In this document: positions 1-7,213 of the stretch, piece after piece
Position numbering within the stretch: position 1 is the first letter of the stretch
Layout: each line of letters opens with the position of its first letter
Origin: DATJPY01 sp035506135
GTDB taxonomy: Bacteria > Myxococcota_A > UBA9160 > PR03
Assembly (NCBI GenBank): GCA_035506135.1
Contig: DATJPY010000002.1
Coordinates: forward strand, 1-43,125
DNA: 43,125 bases
Reading direction: 5' to 3'
The notes under the pieces: generated by a model
Told to the model about the DNA's origin: nothing
Database searches by the model: none
What the model saw: only the letters and a program-made list of their open reading frames with translations
Position numbers and translations under genes: made by a program

Positions 1-184
1 ACGAGGGGCCGTTGCCCGCTCCCGTGCAGCCCGACCAGGTCGCCGTGCCGGAGGTGCCGAGCGGGCCCGAGAGCGTCATCGGCGACGCGATCGAGCCCCC
101 AGCCGTCACGTGACAAACCGCCGCCTCCGAGCGCGCGGCGACGAGAAGGACCCCAGCAGCGAGGAGACGAACGTACCCTTGCAC
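1..184 (-). CDS. Secreted protein of unknown function, N-terminal part
   Basis: Partial gene running off the left edge. Read leftward from a GTG at 184-182, it gives a basic start, a hydrophobic stretch (LLAAGVLLVAA) and a likely signal-peptidase site near SEA-AV. A Gly/Ser/Thr-rich segment follows with two Cys (residues around CHV and SGC), as in extracellular beta-rich proteins. A weak GGTCGGG-like ribosome site precedes the GTG. The 223 bases between this start and dps are noncoding. The opposite strand also has an open frame (3-113) ending in TGA with similar third-position GC. I prefer the reverse reading because of the clear signal peptide, but confidence is modest. The function is unknown. 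Confidence 0.45.
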   Translation of the reverse strand, partial: MQGYVRLLAAGVLLVAARSEAAVCHVTAGGSIASPMTLSGPLGTSGTATWSGCTGAGNGPS

Positions 185-351
185 CCCGACCCATAGTTCC
201 CTCGCGGCGTGGCGAGGTCAACCCTGGGCTTTCAGAGATGCAATGGCCGTCGGGCGTTTACACCGCTGCGGACGAACTCCTTGCACGATTTACAACGCCC
301 GCTCCGGCCGGAGTGGCACCCGAACCGCCTCTCGCCCGTCCACTGGGAGTA

Positions 352-374
352 CTGACCGTCCGCTCCGCGGTCAG
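352..374 (-). terminator. Hairpin downstream of dps
   Basis: A perfect 7-bp inverted repeat (CTGACCG / CGGTCAG) with a 9-base loop lies about 34 bases past the dps stop codon. No U-tract follows, so factor-independent termination is uncertain. The rest of 185-407 holds a CTCCGGCCGGAG palindrome at 302-313 and no gene that I can support. Confidence 0.3.
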
Positions 375-407
375 CGAGGCCACGTGCCGGGGCTGTCTGG
401 GCGCGCG

Positions 408-926
408 CTACTCCCCTCTGCGACCCGCCTCGTAGAGGAACCAGACGCGCCGCTCCGCCTCGTCGATCCAGACCTCGATCAGGCTCGCGGTCGCCACGTC
501 GCCGTGCTCGTCGCACACGTCGTGCGTCTCGCGCAGGCGGGAGACGAGCTGCTGATTGTCCTCGCGCAGCTCCGCCAGCATGTCGAGCGGGGTCACGTAG
601 TCGGCGTCGTTGTCGCGGACGCGCTGCAGCCGGCTGATCTGGCCGATCGAGCGCACCGTGGTGCCGCCGATCTTGCGCACGCGCTCCGCCACCGGATCCG
701 TCGTCGCGTAGATCTGGTCGGCGTGCTCGTCGAGCAGCAGATGGTAGTCGCGGAAGTGCGGGCCGGAGATGTGCCAGTGGAAGTTCTTCGTCTTCATGTA
801 GAGCGCGAAGAGGTCCGCCAGCACCAGGTTCAGCGCCGCCGAGACGTCCTTGGTCGCCTGGGATCCGAGATCCGTGGGGGTCTGCAGCGCCGCCGTGCGT
901 CGCGCCTTCGCGTCGGGCTTCTTCAT
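408..926 (-). CDS. dps: Dps family ferritin-like DNA-protecting protein
   Basis: 172-residue mini-ferritin that would oxidise and store iron with peroxide and protect DNA in stress as a cytosolic dodecamer (family knowledge). The sequence shows the Dps signature: NFHWHISG supplies the first ferroxidase His, and LLDEHADQIY then DPVAERVRKIGG supply the acidic Asp/Glu set of the inter-subunit iron site. The Lys/Arg-rich start (MKKPDAKARR) could contact DNA. The start is ATG at 926, with AGGAG in a GAGAGGAGAGATC context just upstream; a longer in-frame extension has no better site. It has its own promoter region (927-1055) and is not obviously in an operon. Length is typical for the family. Confidence 0.93.
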   Translation of the reverse strand: MKKPDAKARRTAALQTPTDLGSQATKDVSAALNLVLADLFALYMKTKNFHWHISGPHFRDYHLLLDEHADQIYATTDPVAERVRKIGGTTVRSIGQISRLQRVRDNDADYVTPLDMLAELREDNQQLVSRLRETHDVCDEHGDVATASLIEVWIDEAERRVWFLYEAGRRGE

Positions 927-1055
927 GATCGATCTCTCCTCTCGATCGACAGGGGTAGGTCCTGGGCCCAAGTGTAAGCGGTCTTCGGCGATCGGGCAGA
1001 GGGCTCGTGTGCCGAGGGCGGCGCGCAGTCCTCGTGGGTGGGGGAGCGCGCGGGA

Positions 1056-2402
1056 TCAGGGCGCGGAGGGAGCTCGCAGCGCCGGACCGGGGACCATGGC
1101 CGTCGCACCGTCGCGGGGGAAGCTCCGGAACACCAGGATGCCGGCGACGAAGCCCAGGAAGGGAAGGCCGGCGAACAGGAAGCGGATGCCGAGCAGGCTC
1201 TCGGCCGACTGCTCGACGTTCGGCGCGAACCCCATGGCCGTCAGCACGACGCCGCTCGCCGCGGTGGAGAGCGAGGTGCCGAGCTTCAGGACCAGCGTCA
1301 TCGCCGCGGAGTACACGCCCTCCTTGCGCTCGCCCGTCCTCTGCTCGTCGGCATCGATCACGTCGGCCAGCAGCGCGCTCGAGAGCACGCCCCCGCAGCC
1401 GGTGGCGCTGCCGGCGAGGGCGAGCAGCACCACCGTGAGCCGCACGTCGGCCGGCCGGACGAACCAGAGCCCGCCGAAGGCGAGCGCCGCGAGGACCATT
1501 GCGGCGAGCCAGGTGTCGCGCCGGCCCGCGCTGCGCGCGATGCGCACCCAGAGCGGAATCGAGAGGACGCCTGCGATCACGTAGGCGCCGGAGAGGACGC
1601 CGACCAGGTCGGGCCGGTGCAGCACGTACTGCGCGAGGTAGGGGCCCATCGTGCCGACCGCGCCGAAGGCGGCGTTCTCGAGGAACCAGACCAGCAGCAG
1701 GAGGCGCGCCGTGCGCGTCGCGACCACGTCCCGGAATGCCGACGCGATGCCTCGCCCCCCGGCGACGCGGCCCGCGTGGGGCTCGCGGAGGAAGAGCGGC
1801 GGGATCGCCAGCAGCAGCGCCGAGGCGATCGCCGCGGGCAGGGTGATCTCGGCGACCGCGCCGCGCGGATCGGCCGCGTTCATCGCGCGCTGGATCGCGA
1901 CGAACGCGAGCAGGATGCCGATGGTGAAGCTGATCTGGCGCACCGCGAAGAGCTGGGTGCGCTCGTGCGAGTCGCGCGAGAGCTCGGCGCCGAGCGCAAA
2001 GTGCGGCAGTGTGTAGAGGTCGAACGCGGTGAAGAACAGGAAGAGCGACGCGGCGATCCACGCCACCTCGAGCGACCCCGTGATTCCGTGCGGCACGCTC
2101 CACAGCGCGATCGAGGCGAGCGTGAGGAGCGGGAGCGCGGCGAGCAGGAACGGCCGCCGACGGCCGAGGCGCGAGCGGCTGCGGTCGGAGAAGCTTCCCA
2201 CCAGCGGGCCGTTCACGGCGTCCCAGACGCGCGCCAGCGCGAACAGCGCTCCGACGAGCGCCGGCGAGAGCAGCAGCACGTCGGTCGCGAACTTCAGGAA
2301 GTAGAACTGGAGGAAGAAGAGGGGATACGCGATGGCGAAGATCGGTGCGCCGTAGGCGAGCCGCGTCGCGATCGAGAGGCTTCGACCGGGAGGGGAGGAC
2401 AT
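1056..2402 (-). CDS. GPH-type MFS sugar:cation symporter-like transporter
   Basis: About 448 residues with some 12 hydrophobic segments. The N-terminal half carries the GPH/MelB-family pattern: FALARVWDAVNGPLVGSFSDRSRSRLGRRRPF, split here as WDAVNGPLVG and SDRSRSRLGRRRPF, which matches the D-x-G-P-x-G then S-D-R-x-x-x-x-G-R-R-R-P-F loop. Known relatives move glycosides or other small organics with Na+ or H+ across the inner membrane; the substrate here is unknown. ATG 2402 (MSSPPGRS) is preferred because GAGG lies five bases upstream and the earlier in-frame ATG at 2438 only adds 12 polar residues. The gene is transcribed away from the Hcp-like gene's end by about 30 bases, so read-through from 2435-3295 is possible. 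Confidence 0.85.
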   Translation of the reverse strand: MSSPPGRSLSIATRLAYGAPIFAIAYPLFFLQFYFLKFATDVLLLSPALVGALFALARVWDAVNGPLVGSFSDRSRSRLGRRRPFLLAALPLLTLASIALWSVPHGITGSLEVAWIAASLFLFFTAFDLYTLPHFALGAELSRDSHERTQLFAVRQISFTIGILLAFVAIQRAMNAADPRGAVAEITLPAAIASALLLAIPPLFLREPHAGRVAGGRGIASAFRDVVATRTARLLLLVWFLENAAFGAVGTMGPYLAQYVLHRPDLVGVLSGAYVIAGVLSIPLWVRIARSAGRRDTWLAAMVLAALAFGGLWFVRPADVRLTVVLLALAGSATGCGGVLSSALLADVIDADEQRTGERKEGVYSAAMTLVLKLGTSLSTAASGVVLTAMGFAPNVEQSAESLLGIRFLFAGLPFLGFVAGILVFRSFPRDGATAMVPGPALRAPSAP

Positions 2403-2434
2403 GGGGACCTCGGGCAGGCGCGACGCGCCGCCGA

Positions 2435-3295
2435 TCATACAGCAGCGGGCGATGATCTCCGCGAACGCGCGCGCAGGCCGACGACCACGAGGCTCGCGGT
2501 GCCGAGGGCGTCACCCGAAGGCTCGGGCGCCTGGATCGAGACGAAGCTGAAGGTGTCCTGCTCGAGCGGGATCTCGCCGCCGCCCGGCTCGGAGACCGAG
2601 CTGCTCAAGAGCACGCGCTCGAACGCCAGCGTGCCGTCGGGCGGTCCGGCCGGCGAGGTCGTGTCGTAGAGGAGAAGGCTGGCCGATGGGAAGACGGTGC
2701 CCGCGCCGAACGCAGCCCCGATCGCGAGGGAGGCCTGGTCGACGGGCTTGACCACCGTGAAGGTCGTGCCGTCGGTGGAGAACGACCGCAGCGCCATCAC
2801 ACCCGCGTGTCCCGGCGTGCTGCTGTCTCCGGTCACGCCCGGGATCTCGAGGTACAGGAGGTCCGGCGTCAACGCGCTGAAGACGTCCTGCTCCTCGGGC
2901 TCGTCGGAGCCGGAGAGCGCCTGCGACGAGCTGACGAGCAGGTCCGAGAAGTGCAGCGCGGCGTCGGGAGGATCGGCAGGCGCCGCGTCGTAGAAGAGCG
3001 CGCCGGCGCCCGTGAGCACCGTCCCGCGCCCGAAGGCCGCCTGGATCCCGGTCGACGCCGAGTCCACCGGCTTCACGATGGTGAGCTGGTTCGGCGCGAT
3101 CGCGAGGCTCTCGACGACCATCGCGTCGGGGTGCCCGGGCGTTCCGTTCTCGCCGGCGATGCCCGCGACGTCGAGATAGACCGACGCGGCCTTTGCAGCG
3201 CCGGGCGCGAGGAGCACCCCGCAGGCGAGCGCGAGGAGCGCGGCTCCAGCGAGCCCGGCGATCCTCGATGCGGCGGCGAATCCGGCGGCGCGCAT
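2435..3295 (-). CDS. Sec-exported tandem Hcp-like domain protein with PEP-CTERM-like tail
   Basis: 286 residues. The N-terminus is a signal peptide (hydrophobic LAGAALLALACGVLL, then AKA-ASV as a likely cleavage site). Two repeats of about 100 residues follow. Each has Y-L-(D/E)-(V/I)-x-G-(I/V)-x-G-(E/D) near its start, then IVKPVD or VVKPVD, then LLVSSS or VLLSSS, and an acidic/Phe-rich end. This is the order of landmarks in the Hcp tube-protein fold (PF05638-like: MF-K-I-x-G-x-x-GES, then Y-D-K-A-S, then VLVSS). The C-terminus reads APEPSG, a weak hydrophobic segment and an Arg-rich end, resembling a PEP-CTERM sorting signal. Classic Hcp has no signal peptide and travels through a type VI machine. 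None of that machine is in this window, so an envelope or matrix role is more likely. The ATG at 3295 is chosen over an in-frame GTG at 3310. Confidence 0.78.
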   Translation of the reverse strand: MRAAGFAAASRIAGLAGAALLALACGVLLAPGAAKAASVYLDVAGIAGENGTPGHPDAMVVESLAIAPNQLTIVKPVDSASTGIQAAFGRGTVLTGAGALFYDAAPADPPDAALHFSDLLVSSSQALSGSDEPEEQDVFSALTPDLLYLEIPGVTGDSSTPGHAGVMALRSFSTDGTTFTVVKPVDQASLAIGAAFGAGTVFPSASLLLYDTTSPAGPPDGTLAFERVLLSSSVSEPGGGEIPLEQDTFSFVSIQAPEPSGDALGTASLVVVGLRARSRRSSPAAV

Positions 3296-3404
3296 CGCGG
3301 GATCATACACGCTTCCGTCGGCGGGCGACGCTCATCCTGCGTCGGAGCGTCGGACGCTCGACGCGCAGCGCCGCGTCGTGCACCCTCGTTGCACGGAGGG
3401 ACCC

Positions 3405-3806
3405 ATGTCGATCCTCGATCACATCACCCTCGTGGTGAGCGACTACGCGCGCAGCAAGGCGTTCTATACCCGGGCACTCGCGCCGCTCGGCATCGAGCCC
3501 GTCTTCGAGTACGGGCACGCCTGCGGCTTCGGTCGCGGCCCGAAGCCCGACTTCTGGATCGGGAAGGGTCCGACGTCGTTCCAGAGCCCCGACCACCTCA
3601 GGCTCATCACACCGACACACGTTGCTTTCGCCGCGCGAACGCGCGCCGAGGTCGATGCCTTCCACGCCGCCGCGGTCGCCGCGGGCGCGCGCGACTTCGG
3701 CCGGCCGGGGCTCCGGCCCGAGTACCACGCGCACTACTACGGCGCGTTCGTGCTCGATCCGGACGGCCACGACGTGGAGGCGGTCGTGCACGCGCCGCCC
3801 GCCTAG
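3405..3806 (+). CDS. VOC (glyoxalase/bleomycin-resistance/dioxygenase) superfamily protein
   Basis: 133 residues forming a single VOC module of two beta-alpha-beta-beta-beta repeats. It opens with ILDHITLVVSDYARSKAFY, the usual first strand and helix, and ends with VLDPDGHDVEAV, the usual last strand. His6, His72 and Glu125 are in the positions expected for the divalent-metal ligands of glyoxalase-like proteins. The substrate is unknown; relatives include glyoxalases, fosfomycin or bleomycin resistance proteins and uncharacterised enzymes. The start is ATG 3405 with GGAGGG five bases upstream; an in-frame ATG at 3378 lacks such a site. It stands alone, convergent with nothing and about 150 bases before the response regulator. 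Confidence 0.85.
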   Translation: MSILDHITLVVSDYARSKAFYTRALAPLGIEPVFEYGHACGFGRGPKPDFWIGKGPTSFQSPDHLRLITPTHVAFAARTRAEVDAFHAAAVAAGARDFGRPGLRPEYHAHYYGAFVLDPDGHDVEAVVHAPPA

Positions 3807-3840
3807 CGATGAGGCGTCCCGCCCCGCAGCTCCTGAGTCA

Positions 3841-3862
3841 CGCATTACAATCCGGTCATGCG
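3841..3862 (+). promoter_or_regulatory. Inverted repeat upstream of the metal-type two-component operon
   Basis: CGCATTAC-N6-GTCATGCG is a near-perfect inverted repeat (8-base arms, one mismatch) about 95 bases before the response-regulator start. OmpR/CusR-type regulators usually bind such dyads and repress or activate their own operons. The ATTACA half resembles metal-regulator boxes. Function is inferred only from position and symmetry. Confidence 0.3.
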
Positions 3863-3957
3863 GTCGCCGGGAGGCCGCGTCCAACGGCAGTGGCCGCGCG
3901 GGGCAGCCGCGAGCCCCTTATTCTTGTGTGTACACCCGGATCGGAGGGATGCGCGCG

Positions 3958-4629
3958 ATGCGGGTCCTGCTCGTCGAGGACGACAAGAAGACCGCGAGGT
4001 ATCTGCAGAAGGGCCTCGGTGAGAACGCCTTCGTCGTCGACGTGGCCCACGACGGGCTGGAAGGCGCGCAGCTCGCAGGCCTGCGCGACTACGACGTCGT
4101 GCTGCTGGACGTGATGCTTCCGGGCCGCGACGGCTGGGCGGTGCTCGACGACCTCCGCCGCACCGGCAAGGCGACCCCGGTGATCTTCCTCACGGCGCGC
4201 GACTCCGTGGAGGACCGGGTGCGCGGCCTCGAGCTCGGCGCCGACGACTACCTGGTGAAGCCGTTCGCGTTCTCCGAGCTGATGGCGCGCATGCGCACCG
4301 TCCTGCGGCGCGGCGCACCTCGATCGCTCGAGGTGGTCCGCATCGGCGACCTCGAGCTCAACCTGCCGCGCCAGAAGGTCAGCCGCGCGGGACAGTCGAT
4401 CCGGCTCACGCCGAAGGAGTTCGCGCTGCTCTCGCTGTTGGCGCGGCGGAGCGGCGAGGTCCTCTCGCGCACGCTGATCGCCGAGCTCGTGTGGGATCTC
4501 CACTTCGACAGCGGCACCAACGTGGTCGAGGTCATGATGCGCCGGCTGCGCTCGAAGATCGACGATCCCTTCGAGCGCAAGCTGATCCACACCGAACGCG
4601 GGCGGGGCTATGTCCTCGAGGAGCGCTGA
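3958..4629 (+). CDS. OmpR-family response regulator, heavy-metal (CusR/CopR/CzcR) type
   Basis: 223 residues: a receiver domain (1-120) and a winged-helix DNA-binding domain (about 125-223). The receiver has the acidic pair Asp8-Asp9, phospho-acceptor Asp51 in VVLLDVMLPG, Thr79 and Lys101 in YLVKPF. The effector domain has the OmpR pattern LTPKEFALLSLLARRSGEV and a recognition segment near NVVEVMMRRLRSKID, ending RGYVLEE. Wording around MRVLLVEDDKKTARYLQKGL and the C-terminus is close to the copper/zinc/silver regulator subfamily. ATG 3958 has GGAGGG nine bases upstream; the ATG at 3949 abuts that site and is less likely. It overlaps the kinase gene by 20 bases, so the two are translationally coupled. 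No efflux genes follow, so the target may lie elsewhere or be the His-rich gene downstream. Confidence 0.92.
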   Translation: MRVLLVEDDKKTARYLQKGLGENAFVVDVAHDGLEGAQLAGLRDYDVVLLDVMLPGRDGWAVLDDLRRTGKATPVIFLTARDSVEDRVRGLELGADDYLVKPFAFSELMARMRTVLRRGAPRSLEVVRIGDLELNLPRQKVSRAGQSIRLTPKEFALLSLLARRSGEVLSRTLIAELVWDLHFDSGTNVVEVMMRRLRSKIDDPFERKLIHTERGRGYVLEER

Positions 4630-6124
4630 CGCGCCCGGTGGGCCGGCGGGGCCGACGGCTCCCTCGTCGTGGTCGCTCTCGGCGCGCCTCTCGCTGCTCT
4701 TCGCCGCGTCGTCGCTCACGGTGCTCCTCGCGGCGGGCATCTTCCTCGACCTCGTCTTCGCGCGCGGAATCTTCGAGGACGAGCGGCGCTCGGTCTCGGA
4801 GCAGATCGAGACGGTCGCCGGCGTGGTGGAGCGAGACCCGGAGCTCGGCGGAGCCGACGGCTCGCGGGTGCGCTGGATCTACGCGACGGTCGAGAACTCG
4901 GACTACCTGCTCCGCGTCCTCGACGACCGCGGCCGGGTGGTCTTCGAGACGCCGGGCCTCGAGGATCTCCTGCCCGGCCGGATCTTTCCCTCGCCGAGCC
5001 GCGAGCCGGCCTCGACGCGCTCCGGCCCGCGCGTGCTCCGGCGCGACGGTCGGTTCTACGTGGTGGCCGCCCGCCGGATCGAGACCCGCGACGACGCTCG
5101 CCCGGAGCGGATCATCCAGCTCGCCTACGACGGCACCTCGGAGGACGTCCTGCTCGCGAAGTATCGCGACGAGGCGCTGGTCGCGATGGCGCTCGCGTCG
5201 TTCCTGGTCGTCGTGCTCGCGTTCGTGCTGGTGCGGCGGGGCCTGCGGCCGCTCCAGGAGATCACGCGCGCGACGCAGGACATCAGCGCCGCCCATCTCG
5301 ACCGCCGGATCGGGCAGCGGCGCTGGCCGAAGGAGCTCTCCGCGCTCGCCGCCGCCTTCGACGAGATGCTGGCGCGGCTCGAGCGATCCGTGTCCGGTCT
5401 CTCCCAGTTCTCCGCCGACCTCGCGCACGAGCTGCGCACACCGCTCAACAACCTGATCGGAGAGGCGGAGGTCGCGCTGTCGAGGCCGCGCGGCGCCGAG
5501 GAGTACCGGGAAACGCTCGAATCGAGCCTCGAGGAGTGCGGGCGCCTGGCGCGCCTCACCGAGGAGCTGCTGTTCCTGGCCCGCGCGGAGGGCGATCGCG
5601 CGGGCTTCGCGCGAGAGCCGGTCGATCTCCGCGAGCTGGCGGAGGACGTCCGCGGTCTGTACGAGGCCGTCGCGGAAGATCGCGGGATCAAGCTCGAGTG
5701 CCGCGGCGCTGCGGCGCTGCTCGCGTCGCCGAGCCTGCTGCGCCGCGCGCTCATCAACCTCGTGTCGAACGCCGTCCAGTACACCCCTCCCGGCGGCCGG
5801 GTCGAGATCTCGGTCGAGCGCGCGGACGGCGGCGCGCGGATCCAGGTGGCCGACGACGGCGACGGCATCCCGCCCGAGCACGTGTCGCGCATCTTCGATC
5901 GCTTCTACCAGGTCGACGCATCGCGCTCCCGCGAGGCGCCGGGGACGGGCCTCGGGCTCGCGATCGTGCGCACGATCGTCGACCTCCACCGCGGGCGAAT
6001 CGAGGTGGAGAGCCGGGTGGGGCAGGGAACGCGCGTCACCGTCGAGCTGCCGGATCCTCCGGGGTCGCCTCCGACCGCGGCGGGTCCTGCGGCCGGCCAT
6101 CCGAAGCCCTCCAGCAGATCCTGA
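4610..6124 (+). CDS. Sensor histidine kinase, heavy-metal (CusS/CzcS-like) type
   Basis: 504 residues. Transmembrane helix 1 is at about 27-48 and helix 2 at about 190-209, enclosing a periplasmic sensor of about 140 residues. A HAMP linker follows (GLRPLQEITRATQDISA), then HisKA with phospho-acceptor His273 in FSADLAHELRTPLNN. The HATPase domain has an N box (RRALINLVSNAVQY), a G1 box (DDGDGIP), an F box (FDRFYQVD) and a G2 box (GTGLGLAI). It would autophosphorylate on a periplasmic signal and pass phosphate to the adjacent regulator. The ATG lies inside the regulator's 3' end. The long Pro-rich C-terminal tail is unremarkable. Metal sensing is inferred from the subfamily of the pair, since no metal-binding motif stands out in the sensor loop. 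Confidence 0.92.
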   Translation: MSSRSADAPGGPAGPTAPSSWSLSARLSLLFAASSLTVLLAAGIFLDLVFARGIFEDERRSVSEQIETVAGVVERDPELGGADGSRVRWIYATVENSDYLLRVLDDRGRVVFETPGLEDLLPGRIFPSPSREPASTRSGPRVLRRDGRFYVVAARRIETRDDARPERIIQLAYDGTSEDVLLAKYRDEALVAMALASFLVVVLAFVLVRRGLRPLQEITRATQDISAAHLDRRIGQRRWPKELSALAAAFDEMLARLERSVSGLSQFSADLAHELRTPLNNLIGEAEVALSRPRGAEEYRETLESSLEECGRLARLTEELLFLARAEGDRAGFAREPVDLRELAEDVRGLYEAVAEDRGIKLECRGAAALLASPSLLRRALINLVSNAVQYTPPGGRVEISVERADGGARIQVADDGDGIPPEHVSRIFDRFYQVDASRSREAPGTGLGLAIVRTIVDLHRGRIEVESRVGQGTRVTVELPDPPGSPPTAAGPAAGHPKPSSRS

Positions 6125-6145
6125 GGAAGTCTGGGCAAGTCTCGC

Positions 6146-6201
6146 CCGGGCCTCCCGAAGCCCGGCTGGCGGGCGGGCCGAAGCGACCGATTTGCCCGCC
6201 C
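6146..6201 (+). terminator. Two hairpins after the two-component operon
   Basis: Two GC-rich inverted repeats lie between the kinase stop and the next start: CCGGGC / GCCCGG (6146-6165, 8-base loop) and GGGCGGGC / GCCCGCCC (6171-6201, 15-base loop). There is no clear U-tract. They could terminate or attenuate transcription into the His-rich gene. Confidence 0.33.
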
Positions 6202-6249
6202 CGGCAGGCGATGTAGCATGAGCGGGGTGTCGGCTCGCGAGGGTCGTCG

Positions 6250-6690
6250 ATGCGCGACGCGAAGATCTCGATCCTGACCGCCCTGCTGATCGCCACCTCT
6301 CCCGCCGCGGCCTTGGCCCACGGCCACGGGCATCACGGCTCGGGCAGTCCCGGTGGCTTCGCCTTCGTGCCCATCTTCATGCCGCGGATCGTCTCACCCG
6401 GCGCGTTCGTGGTGGGACCTCCCGGCGCGCGCTTCGGTCCTCCGGATCCTCTCGTCGGGCCGTGGGGCGCGCCCGCCGTGGTGCCGGGGTGGCAGGGGCT
6501 GCCGCACGGGAGCGCCATCGGCTGGCCGTCACAAATCGGTGTCATGACCGGCGAGGGACGCTCGGAGGCGGCGCGCGAGTCCGACCTCGATCAGCAGATC
6601 GGTGCGCTCCCGCCGCCGCCGGCCGGAGCGCCGGCGCCTCCCGCCGACAAGGGCTCGGGCGAGGACGACAGCGGCTGGCAGCCGCTCTGA
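6250..6690 (+). CDS. Small secreted protein with His-rich N-terminus and Pro/Gly-rich body
   Basis: 146 residues, no family recognised. A signal peptide (ISILTALLIATSPAAALA) is followed at once by the His cluster HGHGHHG, so the mature protein would begin with five His in eight residues, a plausible Zn, Cu or Ni ligand set. The remainder is rich in Pro, Gly and Ala, with PGAFVVGPPG and PPPPAGAPAPP stretches and an acidic Ser end (GSGEDDSGW). It lies 125 bases downstream of the metal-type kinase on the same strand, which suggests a periplasmic metal buffer or an accessory of that system. This is inference from context and composition. ATG 6250 has a GAGGG stretch about five bases upstream. Confidence 0.7.
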   Translation: MRDAKISILTALLIATSPAAALAHGHGHHGSGSPGGFAFVPIFMPRIVSPGAFVVGPPGARFGPPDPLVGPWGAPAVVPGWQGLPHGSAIGWPSQIGVMTGEGRSEAARESDLDQQIGALPPPPAGAPAPPADKGSGEDDSGWQPL

Positions 6691-6721
6691 GGCTCTGACA
6701 CCGACGCTCCGAGGCTGGCTC

Positions 6722-7141
6722 TCAGCTCTGCGCGCGGACGCGATCGCGCAGGAACTCCTCGCGCGTGACGACGCCGTCGTGATTCGCGTCGATGCGCGCG
6801 AAGCGGGCGGCCTCGGCGGCGTCCCACTCGGCGCGCGTGATGACGCCGTCCCCGCTGGCGTCGAAGCGGTGGAAGCTGGCCTGCGTGCGCGCGGGGTCGC
6901 GGCCGGCGGACTTGGCGTCGAACTCCGCGCGGGTCACCTGGCCGTCGTGATTCGCATCGAGCGACTGGAAGCGGTGGCTCCGGTGGTGGAGGAACGCCTC
7001 GAGCGTCACGCCTCCGGTGTGACCCGGGTCGAGCTTGTCGAACATGCGCGCGCCGGGAGCGGGCTTGCTGATCCACGCCGCCGCGGCGGCGGCCGAGAGC
7101 ACCAACACCCAGAGCAGGACCATGCGGTTCCGGGCTCGCAT
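6722..7141 (-). CDS. EF-hand calcium-binding protein, membrane-anchored or secreted
   Basis: 139 residues. One N-terminal hydrophobic helix (MVLLWVLVLSAAAAAAW) acts as signal or anchor. Three canonical EF-hand loops follow: DANHDGQVTRAEF, DASGDGVITRAEW and DANHDGVVTREEF. Each has Asp at loop positions 1, 3 and 5 with Gly6 and Glu12. A fourth, degenerate loop precedes them (DPGHTGGVTLEAF, without full ligands). It would bind Ca2+ in the periplasm or outside the cell; the effector is unknown. It lies 72 bases after the ceramidase-like gene on the same strand, and that enzyme also carries a Ca2+-loop-like motif, so they may act together. The gene is convergent with the His-rich gene, 31 bases apart. 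Confidence 0.85.
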   Translation of the reverse strand: MRARNRMVLLWVLVLSAAAAAAWISKPAPGARMFDKLDPGHTGGVTLEAFLHHRSHRFQSLDANHDGQVTRAEFDAKSAGRDPARTQASFHRFDASGDGVITRAEWDAAEAARFARIDANHDGVVTREEFLRDRVRAQS

Positions 7142-7213
7142 CCCGCCGATGGGACGCGCGGGCGATGACGGCGCGATTGCGCTCGCGCCGCCGCCGGGAA
7201 ACGACCCGAGCCG

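Noticed and set aside
230..400. Possible tRNA-like or structured RNA near GGTTCG-like bases
   Set aside because: No cloverleaf could be formed; acceptor and anticodon stems are missing. Only small palindromes remain.
1038..2669. Long forward open frame (543 codons) over the MFS gene
   Set aside because: It is rich in Arg/Gly/Glu with no motif. It lies antisense to a clear transporter in a GC-rich region, where long open shadow frames are expected.
2435..3295. Evidence for a type VI secretion locus
   Set aside because: Only an Hcp-like fold with a signal peptide is present. No sheath, baseplate, ClpV, VgrG or membrane-complex gene is in the window.
4532..6100. 522-codon reverse open frame over the histidine kinase
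   Set aside because: The forward frame has every kinase box. The reverse product is Arg/Glu/Ala-rich without any domain.
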